NCBI GenBank assembly: GCA_022828595.1
Contig: JAKGHH010000005.1
Coordinates: forward strand, 51,207,655-51,271,654
Length of the DNA: 64,000 nucleotides
Source: Nelumbo lutea
Taxonomy: Eukaryota > Streptophyta > Magnoliopsida > Proteales > Nelumbonaceae
Reading direction: 5' to 3'
Shown here piece after piece: positions 50,857-61,453 of the stretch. The position numbers and the translations under genes were made by a program. The notes beneath the pieces were generated by a model. The model worked only from the letters and a program-made list of their open reading frames with translations, was not told the DNA's origin and ran no database searches. How positions within the stretch are numbered: the stretch's first letter is position 1; each line of letters opens with the position of its first letter.

Positions 50857-53840
50857 CTAGTTCCCCCTTCAAACTGATGCTTTTGAATAGATAAGTAAAC
50901 TAAAACTCTGCTTTTGAATATTAAGGGTTCTTCTCTGGTTTCAATATTGGAGGCTAACAATATTGGAGGCTAAAATGTCTCTCCCCAAGAGAAAAATAGT
51001 ATTTCCATAGTCAAATGAGAGAGTTTTTTCAAGGGAAAGTGGGCGTTACTCAACTTGGTTCTTAGCAAATCGAGATGATTTGTTTACTCTTTTTTAACTT
51101 TTAGTAATTCCCTCCCCCTTATATGGGTGATGGGGCCTTATTGTTTTAATGATTTCACTTGCTAATGGTATAATTAACTGAATGTTAAACTATAAAATCC
51201 ATGACCCATTGAGATATCTTTTTGGTTTTTTTGTTCAATATGAAAACCCATTGTTCAATTAATTTCAGTATACGTGTTATGTGATACATAGCCTGTTGTC
51301 TCATTTCTTCAAGACTAATAACAACATTTTTTGTCCACATCAATTGCATCAAATTGATCTTTATTAAGATCAACCAATAAGAAAGATAAATTAAACTTCA
51401 TCACAACTTGAATGTTGAGATCTAATCAATGTACACTAAGCAAATAAGAAATATAAAATGGGAGTATTACAACTTGAATTAATTAAGCATCATCACAATA
51501 GCAAATAAGCGTTCTAATCCGATAAAATATTACACTATACTCTGCATAGTCAATGTACTAAACAATAAAACAATGTACATATAAGATCCTTCCTATACAA
51601 GCATTTGTATGAACATATTTCCAATTGTGCAACATCCAAAAAATAACAAATTAAGCATGGGCACATCCTCGTTATGCGCAACCTTGACCCTTGTTACAGT
51701 AAGCATGTAAGAATAAAAAATTCTATAACCTTGAATGATCACAACTTGATCCAGCTTTTAATCCAATAAAAAATCTATAAAATCACAAAAATAAGAACAA
51801 ATATACAGAATTTCTAACTTGGTCCATTGTTCCCAACTTTTTCACTATCAACAAAAAAAAGATGAAAAGTTCATTTCTTTGACCTTGATTCACCCCTTGC
51901 CCAACTAATGTCCATGTCCATATGATGTACCGTACACCAGTTGAAAAAAATAGAAGTTAGTGAACCAACATTTGTTAAATGAGCTTAAATCGTTAACATA
52001 CATCCAAGGCCATTGAAGATTGAACTTTTATTGCCTTTAGTTTCAAGTTTCACTGAACCCATAACCATATGATTTAGTTTGGGGGGGATAACCCGAATTA
52101 AAATTCCATCTTATGATGAAGTATATGTTACAATCCATTGCCTCTAGTTTCAAGCTTCATTAAGCCCATTGGAACACAATTTAAATTAAAACCTTATTGC
52201 ATTCCAATTGGAGGTATTGGAAGGGCATTTCTTTTCATCTATTTCTTGGACCGGCTCCATGGAAAAGGGTAAAAAGTATAGTGCTCTATTCTCAGAGACC
52301 ATGTCTCATTAAGCATTATAGTGAGTTCCAAGTTTACTATTTGTGGATTTTAAGACATGAGGTTGATTGGTGTGTGACTCATTGTGCCACTAACCTATAA
52401 TTGTTATTTGTCATCTCATGAATAAGTGGTTCTAAAGTGAATCTCTTGGTTCATGGTAGGAAGGGGCATCTAGGATGAGATCTTTGGATGTGGATTTTGT
52501 TTTGGATATGGTTGCTAAATGATGGGGCTAAATTTGGAACTTGAGATGGGACTTTGTAAAAAATAATTTTTTGGTAATAATTTAGATAGAAAAATTTTAT
52601 TAAAGAAAAACAAAACAATATAACAAAGTGACAAGATAACACCCACACAAAATTCAATGCCACAACCTCAGAACCCTCCAGCCCCTTAGATAACAATACC
52701 AATCTTTTTTTATTTCTAACCTTTAAACAAGTTATAACCTCACTACAATGACCTAGATCATTTCACCATTCTCATGTTGACCATATAATTAATGTATGTC
52801 ATTTGATTTCATTTATTTTTTTTTCTTTCTCTAATTCTCAAATTTGAAATCTCCAACAATCAATTTGATATTGAGTGGTTTTACCTAGTCGATACACATG
52901 TTATTCTCTTATGTTAAATTTCTTCTTCATCGTACATAAATTTTGTAGTGAAGTTGGGCACAAGGTGATCAGGTTCCCAAGGAGACCAACCTCCCAAACT
53001 TTCATTTTTACTACTCATCACATTACATAAGAAAAAACTAAATTTTTCAACAATACCTATTCTTTGTCTTAGTATTAGAAAAAAATATTTTGAGATAAGG
53101 ATCAAGGGTGCAACAATCCCATCCCCATCCATATATGCATATAACTGAAGTTTCACATTTCCATACTTATCAGACCTAGGAAGCATAAAGCTAAAACAAT
53201 TCATAAAGAAAAAACACATGAACAACATGAGAATATAAATTTGATGCAAATCACCAACAATCATTGGGATCATATTCCTCTTACTCTCCATCTCTCACCT
53301 TCTCTCTCCCTCTCCCTATCATAATTATCATTGGGATCATATGTTGAATGTATGTGTAGTTCAGACCATAAAAACTTATTGATTGAGCTTTCAAGTAATT
53401 CATTTGATCATTGTGGATGCATTAGTCATTGGTTTGGGATATGTAGTTACTACTTGGTATGATGGGGGTATTATTCATCTACCCCTATGGAGCATCCATT
53501 TGGCTTATTGATTTGATTGCAATGAACATATCACAAGAATTTAAATAATTGATTCCTAAAAAAGGAACTCAGTTGCAAGGGAACAAGTCAATAAGTTAAA
53601 TACCCAAGTATTATAGAATGTTAATTGGGATGGTGTCATTGGAGCATTACCCTCAATCCATGCATGTATAGATATACTTGACTGACTTCCCTATACAAAA
53701 CAACCATGTGAGCAGACATTGATGTTCCTTAATCAAGACTGGTTTTGATATTTACTTATCATGTACCTGTGCAAGAGTAGGTTGTAATGGGGATGGTGGT
53801 ATTAATGACCCAACCCTACCCATAACACAACTCCTTGGAT
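50000..53840. other. MULE interior without recognisable genes
   Basis: AT-rich. A GA microsatellite lies at about 50802-50852, and the minus-strand frame over it is composition. The minus-strand frame at 52914-53291 (125 codons) has no recognisable motif. No captured host exon could be identified by eye, but short, decayed ones could be missed. Confidence 0.4.
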
Positions 53841-53844
53841 GAGT

Positions 53845-54235
53845 AATGATTGACTAACTCCCGTTGGCATGAGTAATGACAGACTAATTAACTTATAAAA
53901 AACAAGTTCCACTATTTTATTTAGTTATCTCATCATTATTAATAGATATGTAATATATCTTGTACCTATGGAGAAACCTAATTAAAAGAATTATGTGAGG
54001 GGCCCCTACCTTGCCCCTGCCCCTAGAATGAATGTTAGCTGACTCCCGTTGGTATGAGTAGTGGCAGACTAATTAACTTGTAAAAAACAAGTTCCACTAT
54101 TTTACTTAGCGATCTCATCATCACACATTAATAGATATGCAATACACCATGTACTTGTGGAGAAACCTGATTACAAGAATTATGTGAAGGTAGGGACCCA
54201 CCCCTACCACTGCCCTTGCCCCTAGAATGAATGTT
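53845..54235 (-). repeat. About 190-bp direct repeat at the MULE transposase 3' end
   Basis: Two tandem copies share ACTCCCGTTGG(C/T)ATGAGTA, AAAAAACAAGTTCCACTATT, AATAGATATG, GGAGAAACCT and GCCCCTAGAATGAATGTT. They begin at about 53857 and 54043. On the minus strand the second copy encodes part of a Gly/Arg-rich tail (RGKGSGRGG), so the duplication lies in the transposase C-terminal region or just after it. Confidence 0.75.
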
Positions 54236-56330
54236 GACTAATGGACTAGCTTGTATAAAAAAATAAAAGCCCCAATGTTTGGTTAGATAGTTATAACATC
54301 CAAATACACTTACATAACAAAATTTACTTGTAAAACTATTTACTTGAGAAAAAACATGTGAAAGAGTATGTTGTGTCATTCCTCTACCCATACCTCTACC
54401 TTTGCCCATAACACTACCCTTACGATGAGACACTTGGAGATTAGCGTAACTTAATTAGGATTATAATAACAATGTGCAATCCCCACCTCTAGCTTGCATT
54501 CTCATGCTTAATTGTCCCTCTTGTACATAAAACAACAATGTTATCAATGTAGGATATTTATCAAATCATGAAAAGAACTATAAATGTCATGAATTACCTT
54601 AGATAATGGCCTTTGAGCACCTTCTTTCGTTGTGCCCTTCAACACTACAACTTGTACATTTCATCTTCATGAACCTTCTAGACACATGGATCGTAGAACT
54701 TACCTCATTTGGCCCTTCCTCCAAGCTTTCTTTGGCCTACCATGTTATTTAATAAATGGTGGTGGTTTGATTGGAATATCCTCTATCATTGGCCACTAGG
54801 ATTCATTGGGCACTAGTAAAACATAATGATTATATGCCTTGAGGCTCCTTTCATTAGTATAGAATGGATCCACATAGTCATAAATTATGCCTTGTGACAT
54901 GAGTGCATGAAATTGCATGGCAACAAGGCATCCCTATTAGTGCCGAAGCCCTACGACTACATGTTCTAAACTATAAGTTCATCACCACTCTTCTTTTGAA
55001 ATGCTCAACCTCAAAATTTTCATTCCTAACATATACTGAGAAGCAATTTATAGCTTGTGTATGTGCATTTTCCAATTTCTTCCTAACACTAGGATTAGGC
55101 TAGGGCTTATATTTCAAGCCCAAAACCCTGGGCCAGGCCCAGGCCTAAGCTATAGCCCTTATCATAAGTGCAAAGCTCGGCTCGGGCCCAGCCCATGATC
55201 ACCCCTACTCTCGACTTCTAATGCATTCATTTAATAATGTCAAAAACCAAGTCTAAGGATCCTTCACCTCAGCCTCTACAATTGCAAATGCTATTGAGAA
55301 TATTCCATTATTCTTATCCAATCTAACATCATATAGAATATGCCCAAAATGAAGTTCTTTTAGATAGCACCCATCAAGCCTAATGATAGGGCAATAACAA
55401 TCTGTAAACCGATTCTTTATTGTTGCCAAACAAACAATATTTGAAACTCCCATGTACATTCTTAACCTATACAATTCCTCATGGAACCCGATCTTCATCA
55501 CAGTTCTACGATTTATTTTTAAAATGGATTCACAATAATCCCATAGCTTACTATACTATTCAACGTGTATCCCTTCAAACTCAATATTAACAACTACCTG
55601 CCTCTTTGTAGTGATAATAAGCCTAAACTGTTGTAATGTCTCATTTTGTAGTGTACTACTCTTCCACTTTGGATCATCTCTAAATCCTTGTATTTATCTA
55701 CTAATCATGCAGACTTTACCTTTGTGTTTTCATACACACGTCCACAGGTATGTGTTCTCCTAAATGGCTTTATTTGAAAGGCTTCCTTACTTGGCAACTA
55801 GGATACATGCACGCGCCACTCACTTTTCTTTCATGTAAATTGTCGTCACTCTAGCACCCTCATTCTTAATGTACTTGAAATCAAACCCACCAAATGTCAT
55901 GCCCACAACCAACTGTGGATTCTCCATTTACCTATCAACAAAAGCCTTAAATCGAAGTCCTCCTTCCTCATCAGGACCATATAAACTTTCCAACTCCTCT
56001 AGGTGCTCATAATCAGACAATATGTTTTGATCTAACAATAACATCAACATTGTCAATAGGAACTTCATCCCCATTGACATCATCACCCTCAACCTCATCC
56101 TCAAAACACTCATCATCATCATAGTCAACTTTCAATTCTTCGTCCACCTCATATTCCAACTCATAATGAAGATTACCCTCTTTATCAAACCCATAATTTG
56201 CTTCAGACCCATGCTCAAATTCAAAATCAACATCAGCCCCAAAATCAAGTTCATCCACATGATCAATTAAACTTGATGGTGGTGGGTCAATGCCAGATGA
56301 ACCAGATTGTGACAATGTTTCTTGTGGCAA
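54128..56330 (-). pseudogene. MULE (MuDR-type) transposase remnant
   Basis: Domains appear in MURA order from right to left. An acidic N-terminus (56330-56013; VDELDFGADVDFEFEHG, DDDECFEDEVEGDD) is followed by the MuDR N-terminal domain (55930-55750; NPQLVVGMTFGGFDFKYI, EAFQIKPFRRTHTCGRVY) and the start of the DDE transposase (55400-55253; RLDGCYLKELHFG, FSIAFAIVEAE). Then come the SWIM zinc finger (about 54962-54905; CRRASALIGMPCCHA), a PFYTNERSLKAYNHYVLLVP block, a CCHC zinc knuckle (about 54660-54610; CTSCSVEGHNERRC) and a GKGRGMGRG tail. Most of the DDE domain between 55253 and about 55100 is gone, replaced in part by a GGGCC-rich repeat (55104-55215). Stops and shifts are frequent, so it cannot be functional. 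Confidence 0.8.
55104..55215. repeat. GGGCC-rich repeat inserted in the transposase remnant
   Basis: It contains CCCTGGGCCAGGCCCAGGCC and GCTCGGGCCCAGCCCATGATC and interrupts the transposase between its DDE start and its SWIM finger. A related GGGCCGGCCCAGCCCGACC stretch occurs at 58188-58204. The class is not certain; hAT-like non-autonomous elements in plants often look like this. Confidence 0.45.
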
Positions 56331-57869
56331 CCCTACATTAACCCTCTTACACCCTTCACGTATATATGAATGTGTCTATATTTTCATGGACTTTGTAACC
56401 ACCATGATGTATGTTGATACTGTACATATTACTTCACATCTAGGCAAAAAAGAAAAAAGAAAAAAGAAAAAAAGAAGCATACACAAGCATTAGTGCTAAA
56501 ATCATACCAAATTTCATGTTGATTCGCACTTCAATAAACCAAGAGATAAATTAGCACATATATGCAAAATCCTCCTTCATCATTCAACTAGAAAACTATG
56601 TTAAATAGTTTTCAAATTCATTTTTTACTAAATCTGCACTTTATAAATATTAGGGGTTGAAACACTCCCCCGACCCCATGTATTGGTTTCCCCAATTTTT
56701 TTAATTAACCCCTTGTAAAATTGACAATTTGCAAAACAACCATCTTTTTTTCTTATTATTTTGTAGCCCCCTCTCATGCTGACATAGACAAGGAGACAAA
56801 GTGCGTAACAAATTGGAAATATAAGTTCATTTAGGTATATGTTAGGATCCACCACCATTGACTTCAAGTTCCAATCCTTGACCTAACATTAATATGCTTG
56901 CAGTCTAATAATAAATAACTGTTAAATACTACAAGCTAAGAGTAAACAAATGTTAAACCCCAAAACAAATGGTTTTTCTAACATTAATATACTACATATC
57001 TAACACTAAAGAACTAATAAATACCCAAAGATAACAATAAACATGTGGTGAAAAAATCAAATCAAATCTAACAAACATATACTAACATGTATCCCTCTAT
57101 ACAGATAATTGAGATAAAACACATTAAAGAGGCGTTAACCTAAACACTATTTTACGGAGATCAAACATAATGAAATCAGGAGCTAAGCCAAGGCAGACCG
57201 GGGGAGACATGGTCATCACTATGGCCTAGAAATCCTACTTTTGCATGTGTATTTTCCCCCTTCCCTACTTTTGCATGTCATCACTATGTTTATTCACTTA
57301 AACATAGTGAATAAGTGCTAATACCAAAATCAAATTCAATAAATAAGTGTTAATAGAAATCAAACATAGTTAATAACTGTACAAGATCTAAACATAGACC
57401 TCAACAATATTATTCTAAGATAAAACACCCACTTCAGGCAATATTATACCAATAGAGAACATCCATAGGTACAAAAAACACTATCCATGCAAACATCGAG
57501 GTATATAACAAACATGAACAAATCGAGGTATACAACGGGCTTGGAAAATTCATAAACGACAAAAATAACACTTCTTCCCCAATGACAACAAAAATAAGTC
57601 TTCTTCTCCAACAACGACAACACAGTTACTCTTCTCCAACAACGGTTTGATATTATGCTTAGTTCTTCTCTGTTCTAGTGTGATATTGGCTTGAAATCCA
57701 GTAGAGATCGGTTCTTGAACAGAGTTGGAATGAATTTTAGGAGGGTTTTGGACTAGATTTCATGAGGGTTTAGGTAAAATCTCAAAATAATTAGAAATAG
57801 TCAATATGGGGTGGGATGCCCATCATCATTTAAAAAAAAAAATAACACCTTCCGCTAGCCAAGTTAATG
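56331..57869. other. MULE right subterminal region
   Basis: AT-rich sequence between the transposase N-terminus and the right inverted repeat; in a MULE it would hold the promoter and 5' leader. Short repeats such as TTTTGCATGT with CCCTACTTTTGCATGTCATCACTATG (57237-57287) and CAAACATAGT variants are visible. No additional gene seen. Confidence 0.4.
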
Positions 57870-58158
57870 GGGAGGGGATCTTTTGTCTCACGACCAAAGT
57901 TTAGGGGGACTTTCTCACCCAAAAAAGTACATGGGAGTATTTGCTACTGACTCCATGGTACAAGGGGGCCTTTGTAATTTACCCCTTCTTTTGATGGATG
58001 AAATACCATGTTAATAAAACTTAATTTCTCTACTGAAATTGTAGTATATTTTGAAAAATTTAAAATTCCAAAATTTCCATTAAAAATATGCATAAATAAA
58101 TTGAAATATCATGAAAACCAAAATATTCAATTTAACGTTTTAGTGTGGCTTAATAGTA

Positions 58159-59061
58159 ACCTGTTCATTGGTCGGGTAGCCCAATGGGCCGGCCCAGCCC
58201 GACCCATCTAAGTCAGGCTTGGACATTATTTTAGGTTCATAGGTGGACCTAAAACACCGAGCCCGACTTTTTTTTGGATTAGGCTTGAGTTTTCTCAAAA
58301 AAGCTCAACACAAGCCCGGGCCTAACTTGTGTGTGTGTGTGTGTGTATTATTTGCTTGTTTCTCTTCTCTTGTTTCAAGTAATAATGGGATCTTTTATTA
58401 TTTTTGAGTTTTAAGGGTTTTTAATATAAATAAAACACTTTTTTCTTATATACTAAAAAATGAGAATGTTGCAATTGGTTTGGTCAAAACACCTTGATTT
58501 TACTTTCCAACTTTATCCTCAAATTTCTATTTTTTCCATTATATATATTATCACTACAAAATAATTATGAAAAACATAAAATGATGAAAATAATATAAAT
58601 TACAAAAAACAAAAAAATACATTGAAAATTTACAAAAAATGTAGAAAACCATAGAAACTTATACATCATGCTGAAAAATGAGAATGGTACAATTGGTTTG
58701 GTCAAAATACTCTAATTTTACTTTTCAACTTTACCCTCAACTTTCTATTTTTCTCATTATATGTATGTTATTGCAAAATAATTATGAAAAAACATATAAA
58801 ATGAAGAAAATAATATAAATTATAAAAAATAAAGAAATACATAAAAAAATTATAAAAAATAGAAAATCATAAAATTTGAAAAAAATAACATAAATTACAA
58901 ATCATACTTGATGTATAAAAATACAGTCAAACATCACCATCAACATATTGAATAAAATATTCTGTTTCTAAATTTTTGGTCAGGCTTGGGCTCAGAGTTG
59001 AATGTTTTCTATTGATACATAGGCAAGGCCCAGCCAGAACCTGACCCGGCCATGAACAGGT
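58159..59061. mobile_element. Inverted-repeat element (hAT-like) upstream of the PPR gene
   Basis: The ends ACCTGTTCATTGGTCGGGT and, reverse-complemented, ACCTGTTCATGGCCGGGTC form inverted repeats, followed inward by GGGCC-rich sequence on both sides. The interior contains two tandem copies of a 218-base AT-rich unit starting TGAGAATG at 58461 and 58679. There is no coding frame. No matching 8-bp TSD was found. Its right end lies about 250 bases before the PPR start codon, so it probably contributes promoter-proximal sequence. Confidence 0.55.
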
Positions 59062-59314
59062 GTACTTAACAGTCCCACCATCGCAGATGAGAAGCAGGTC
59101 ACATGAACGAGGATACGTTGTTTGACACAGTTCAACCAAGCTGGCCTCTGGCCTGGGCATTGTTCAACCAAAAACAAAGCATCATAAAACCCCAGTTTGT
59201 TGCTCCTTTCATCTTGTTGTGTTGGCTTGAATGTTCAACTTAGGATTTCAAAATTCTGAGACTCTTTGAAGTACTCATGTGCTTCATACTCTCGTCTCAT
59301 GCGCCTTCTAATAC

Positions 59315-61453
59315 ATGGGTGTGAATGCGGTCTCTCTACTAAACCGTCTTCTTCAGAATAGCACAACTACCCAGAGGCCCAAACCTCTCCCCGCCAACGC
59401 AAAATCCATAACCAACACAATTCTTCGTTACCTCAAATCGCACCGCCTCAAAGAAGCTGTCTCAGTCCTCTTTTCTTCTCCAACACCGGTCCCTCCTTTC
59501 ATTTACGCCCGTCTGTTCCAAATCTGCTCGTCCAAGCTTGCCATTGTCGAAGCCCGGAAGGTTGAGTCCCATCTCGTCACGTTTTACTCCACCCCACCAA
59601 TTTTTCTTCTCAACCGCGCAATTGAGACTTATGGTAAATGCGGCTGTTTGGAGGATGCCAGGGAACTGTTCGAAGAAATGCCTCGAAGAGATGGTGGCTC
59701 CTGGAATGCTATGATCACTGCATACTCACAAGGTGGGTATGCTGAGAAGGCGCTGTCATTGTTCAAATGTATGAATAAGTCTGGAGTTTTAGCTAATGAG
59801 ATTACTTTTGCTAGTGTTCTTGGATCATGTGCTGCGGTTTTAGCTCTATTTCTTACGAGGCAAGTGCACGGGCTTGTCATAAAATATGGGCTTTGTTCGA
59901 ATGTTATTTTAGCGAGTTCTATTGTTGATGTGTATGGGAAATGCCAGGTTATTAGTGAAGCTCGTAAAATGTTTGATGAGATACCCAACCCAAATTCTGT
60001 TTCTTGGAATGTGATTGTCAGAAGGTATCTTGAGATGGGTGATGGAAAGGAGGCAGTAGTTATGTTTTTCAAGATGATTGGCTCAAATGTAATGCATTTA
60101 AATTTTACTTTCTCCAATGCTCTTATTGCTTGTTCTAGTATTTCTGCACTTAAGGAGGGGCACCAGATCCATGGTGTTGCAGTTAAGATTGGTTTCGAAG
60201 CAGACGAAGTAGTTACAAACTCACTCATTGATATGTATGTAAAATGTGGGGTTTTGGAGGATGCTCAACGACATTTTGATCAGCCAGAATCAAAAAACAT
60301 AATTTCTTGGACTTCACTTGTGTCGGGGTATGCAATGGATGGAAAAACTGGACAGGCACGGGCACTCTTCAATGAGATGCCTGAAAGGACTGTGGTCTCA
60401 TGGAATGCAATGTTGGCAGGGTATGTGAGGCATCTACTGTGGGAGGAAGCACTGGATTTTGTTCTCTGGATGCACAGAATGACCAAAGACATTGACCATG
60501 TAACCCTCAGTTTGATCCTCAACATTTGTGCAGGACTGTCAGATGTTGAATTAGGGAAACAAGTACATGGTTTTGTTTACAGACATGGATTCTTCTCTAA
60601 TCTTCTTGTGGGCAATGCCCTTCTTGATATGTATGGTAAGTGTAAGCACTTGGATAGTTCCAGGATTTGGTTCTCAGAGATGTGTCATTTGCGTGATAGA
60701 GTTTCATGGAATGCTTTGCTCACTAGTTATGTTCAACATGAGCTGAGTGAAGAAGCTATGAGAATGTTCTGGGATATGCAATGGGAGACCACACCAAACA
60801 AGTTCACATTTGGAACCCTCTTGGCAGCTTGTGCCAACATCTTTGCACCTGACCAAGGAAAACAAATCCATGGGTACATGATTAGAAAAGGTTGCGAGAT
60901 AGACATTGTTGTTAGAGGAGCATTGGTTGATATGTACTCCAAATGCCGTTGTCATGAGTATGCAGTCAAAGTATTTAAAGAGGAAGCCCCAAGAGATCTG
61001 ATCCTCTGGAACTCCATGATTTTGGGTTGCGCTCACAATGGCAGGGGTGGGGAGGCTCTTGACTTGTTTCACTCAATGGAGGAGGGAGTTAGAGCAGACC
61101 ATGTCACCTTTCAAGGGGTTTTGCTTGCTTGTATTGGCGAGGGGTATGTGGACTTGGGGAAGCAGTATTTCAATTCAATGAGCAACAAATATTGCATCAT
61201 ACCTCGCTTAGAACATTATGAGTGCATGATTGAGCTATTCGGTAGGTATGGGTATATAGATGATCTTGAGAATTTCGTTCAGAGTATGCCATTTGAGCCA
61301 ACAGAACAAATGTTGATCAAAGTTTTTGATGCTTGTAGAGAACACAAGCATTTGAGGTTGGGAGAATGGGCTGAAAAACATCTTAATGAATTGAACCCTA
61401 TAACTCCATATAGGTTTGAGGTTCTATCTAGGCCTAGTTTGGTTACATTGTGA
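59315..61453 (+). CDS. PLS-class pentatricopeptide repeat protein, 712 aa
   Basis: A single-exon frame of 712 codons, a normal length and structure for this family. The first about 50 residues are basic with Ser/Asn and few acidic residues, suggesting an organelle transit peptide. From about residue 95 it is tandem P-, L- and S-type repeats, with signature blocks YGKCGCLEDARELFEEMP, SWNAMITAYSQGG, SWNVIVRRYLEMG, SLIDMYVKCGVLEDA, SWNAMLAGYVRH, NALLDMYGKCKHLDSS, SWNALLTSYVQHE and LVDMYSKCRCHEYAVKVF. The C-terminus (EHYECMIELFGRYG...) has no DYW deaminase, so it fits an RNA-binding factor that works through partners in mitochondrial or plastid RNA processing or editing. Overall it resembles Arabidopsis At3g26540 by memory of that family; no database check was possible. 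The ATG at 59315 is used because it opens the transit-like region. Confidence 0.92.
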   Translation: MGVNAVSLLNRLLQNSTTTQRPKPLPANAKSITNTILRYLKSHRLKEAVSVLFSSPTPVPPFIYARLFQICSSKLAIVEARKVESHLVTFYSTPPIFLLNRAIETYGKCGCLEDARELFEEMPRRDGGSWNAMITAYSQGGYAEKALSLFKCMNKSGVLANEITFASVLGSCAAVLALFLTRQVHGLVIKYGLCSNVILASSIVDVYGKCQVISEARKMFDEIPNPNSVSWNVIVRRYLEMGDGKEAVVMFFKMIGSNVMHLNFTFSNALIACSSISALKEGHQIHGVAVKIGFEADEVVTNSLIDMYVKCGVLEDAQRHFDQPESKNIISWTSLVSGYAMDGKTGQARALFNEMPERTVVSWNAMLAGYVRHLLWEEALDFVLWMHRMTKDIDHVTLSLILNICAGLSDVELGKQVHGFVYRHGFFSNLLVGNALLDMYGKCKHLDSSRIWFSEMCHLRDRVSWNALLTSYVQHELSEEAMRMFWDMQWETTPNKFTFGTLLAACANIFAPDQGKQIHGYMIRKGCEIDIVVRGALVDMYSKCRCHEYAVKVFKEEAPRDLILWNSMILGCAHNGRGGEALDLFHSMEEGVRADHVTFQGVLLACIGEGYVDLGKQYFNSMSNKYCIIPRLEHYECMIELFGRYGYIDDLENFVQSMPFEPTEQMLIKVFDACREHKHLRLGEWAEKHLNELNPITPYRFEVLSRPSLVTL

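Larger units (their letters stand above)
45374..57984. mobile_element. Large (12.6 kb) Mutator-like element
   Basis: Long inverted repeats of roughly 115 bases: left GATAAATTATAGACCCCTTG (about 45374-45490), right GGGTAAATTACAAAGGCCCC read in reverse from 57984 (to about 57870). They share ATGGAGTC, TTGGTCGTGAG and the CCCCCTCC block. The candidate 9-bp TSD is GTTGTTTTG against CTTCTTTTG (7 of 9). A minus-strand MULE transposase remnant lies near the right end (54.1-56.3 kb). At 12.6 kb it is large for a MULE. The extra interior (45.5-54 kb) is repeat-rich and may be nested insertions or captured DNA. Confidence 0.65.

Noticed and set aside
50727..50960. 77-codon frame with a Ser-Leu repeat
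   Set aside because: Direct translation of the AG/CT microsatellite.
52914..53291. 125-codon minus-strand frame with hydrophobic stretches as a membrane protein
   Set aside because: No recognisable motif, low-complexity hydrophobics from AT-rich DNA, and position inside a decayed MULE. Captured sequence cannot be excluded but is not supported.
59629..60228. 199-codon minus-strand frame
   Set aside because: Antisense shadow of the PPR gene.
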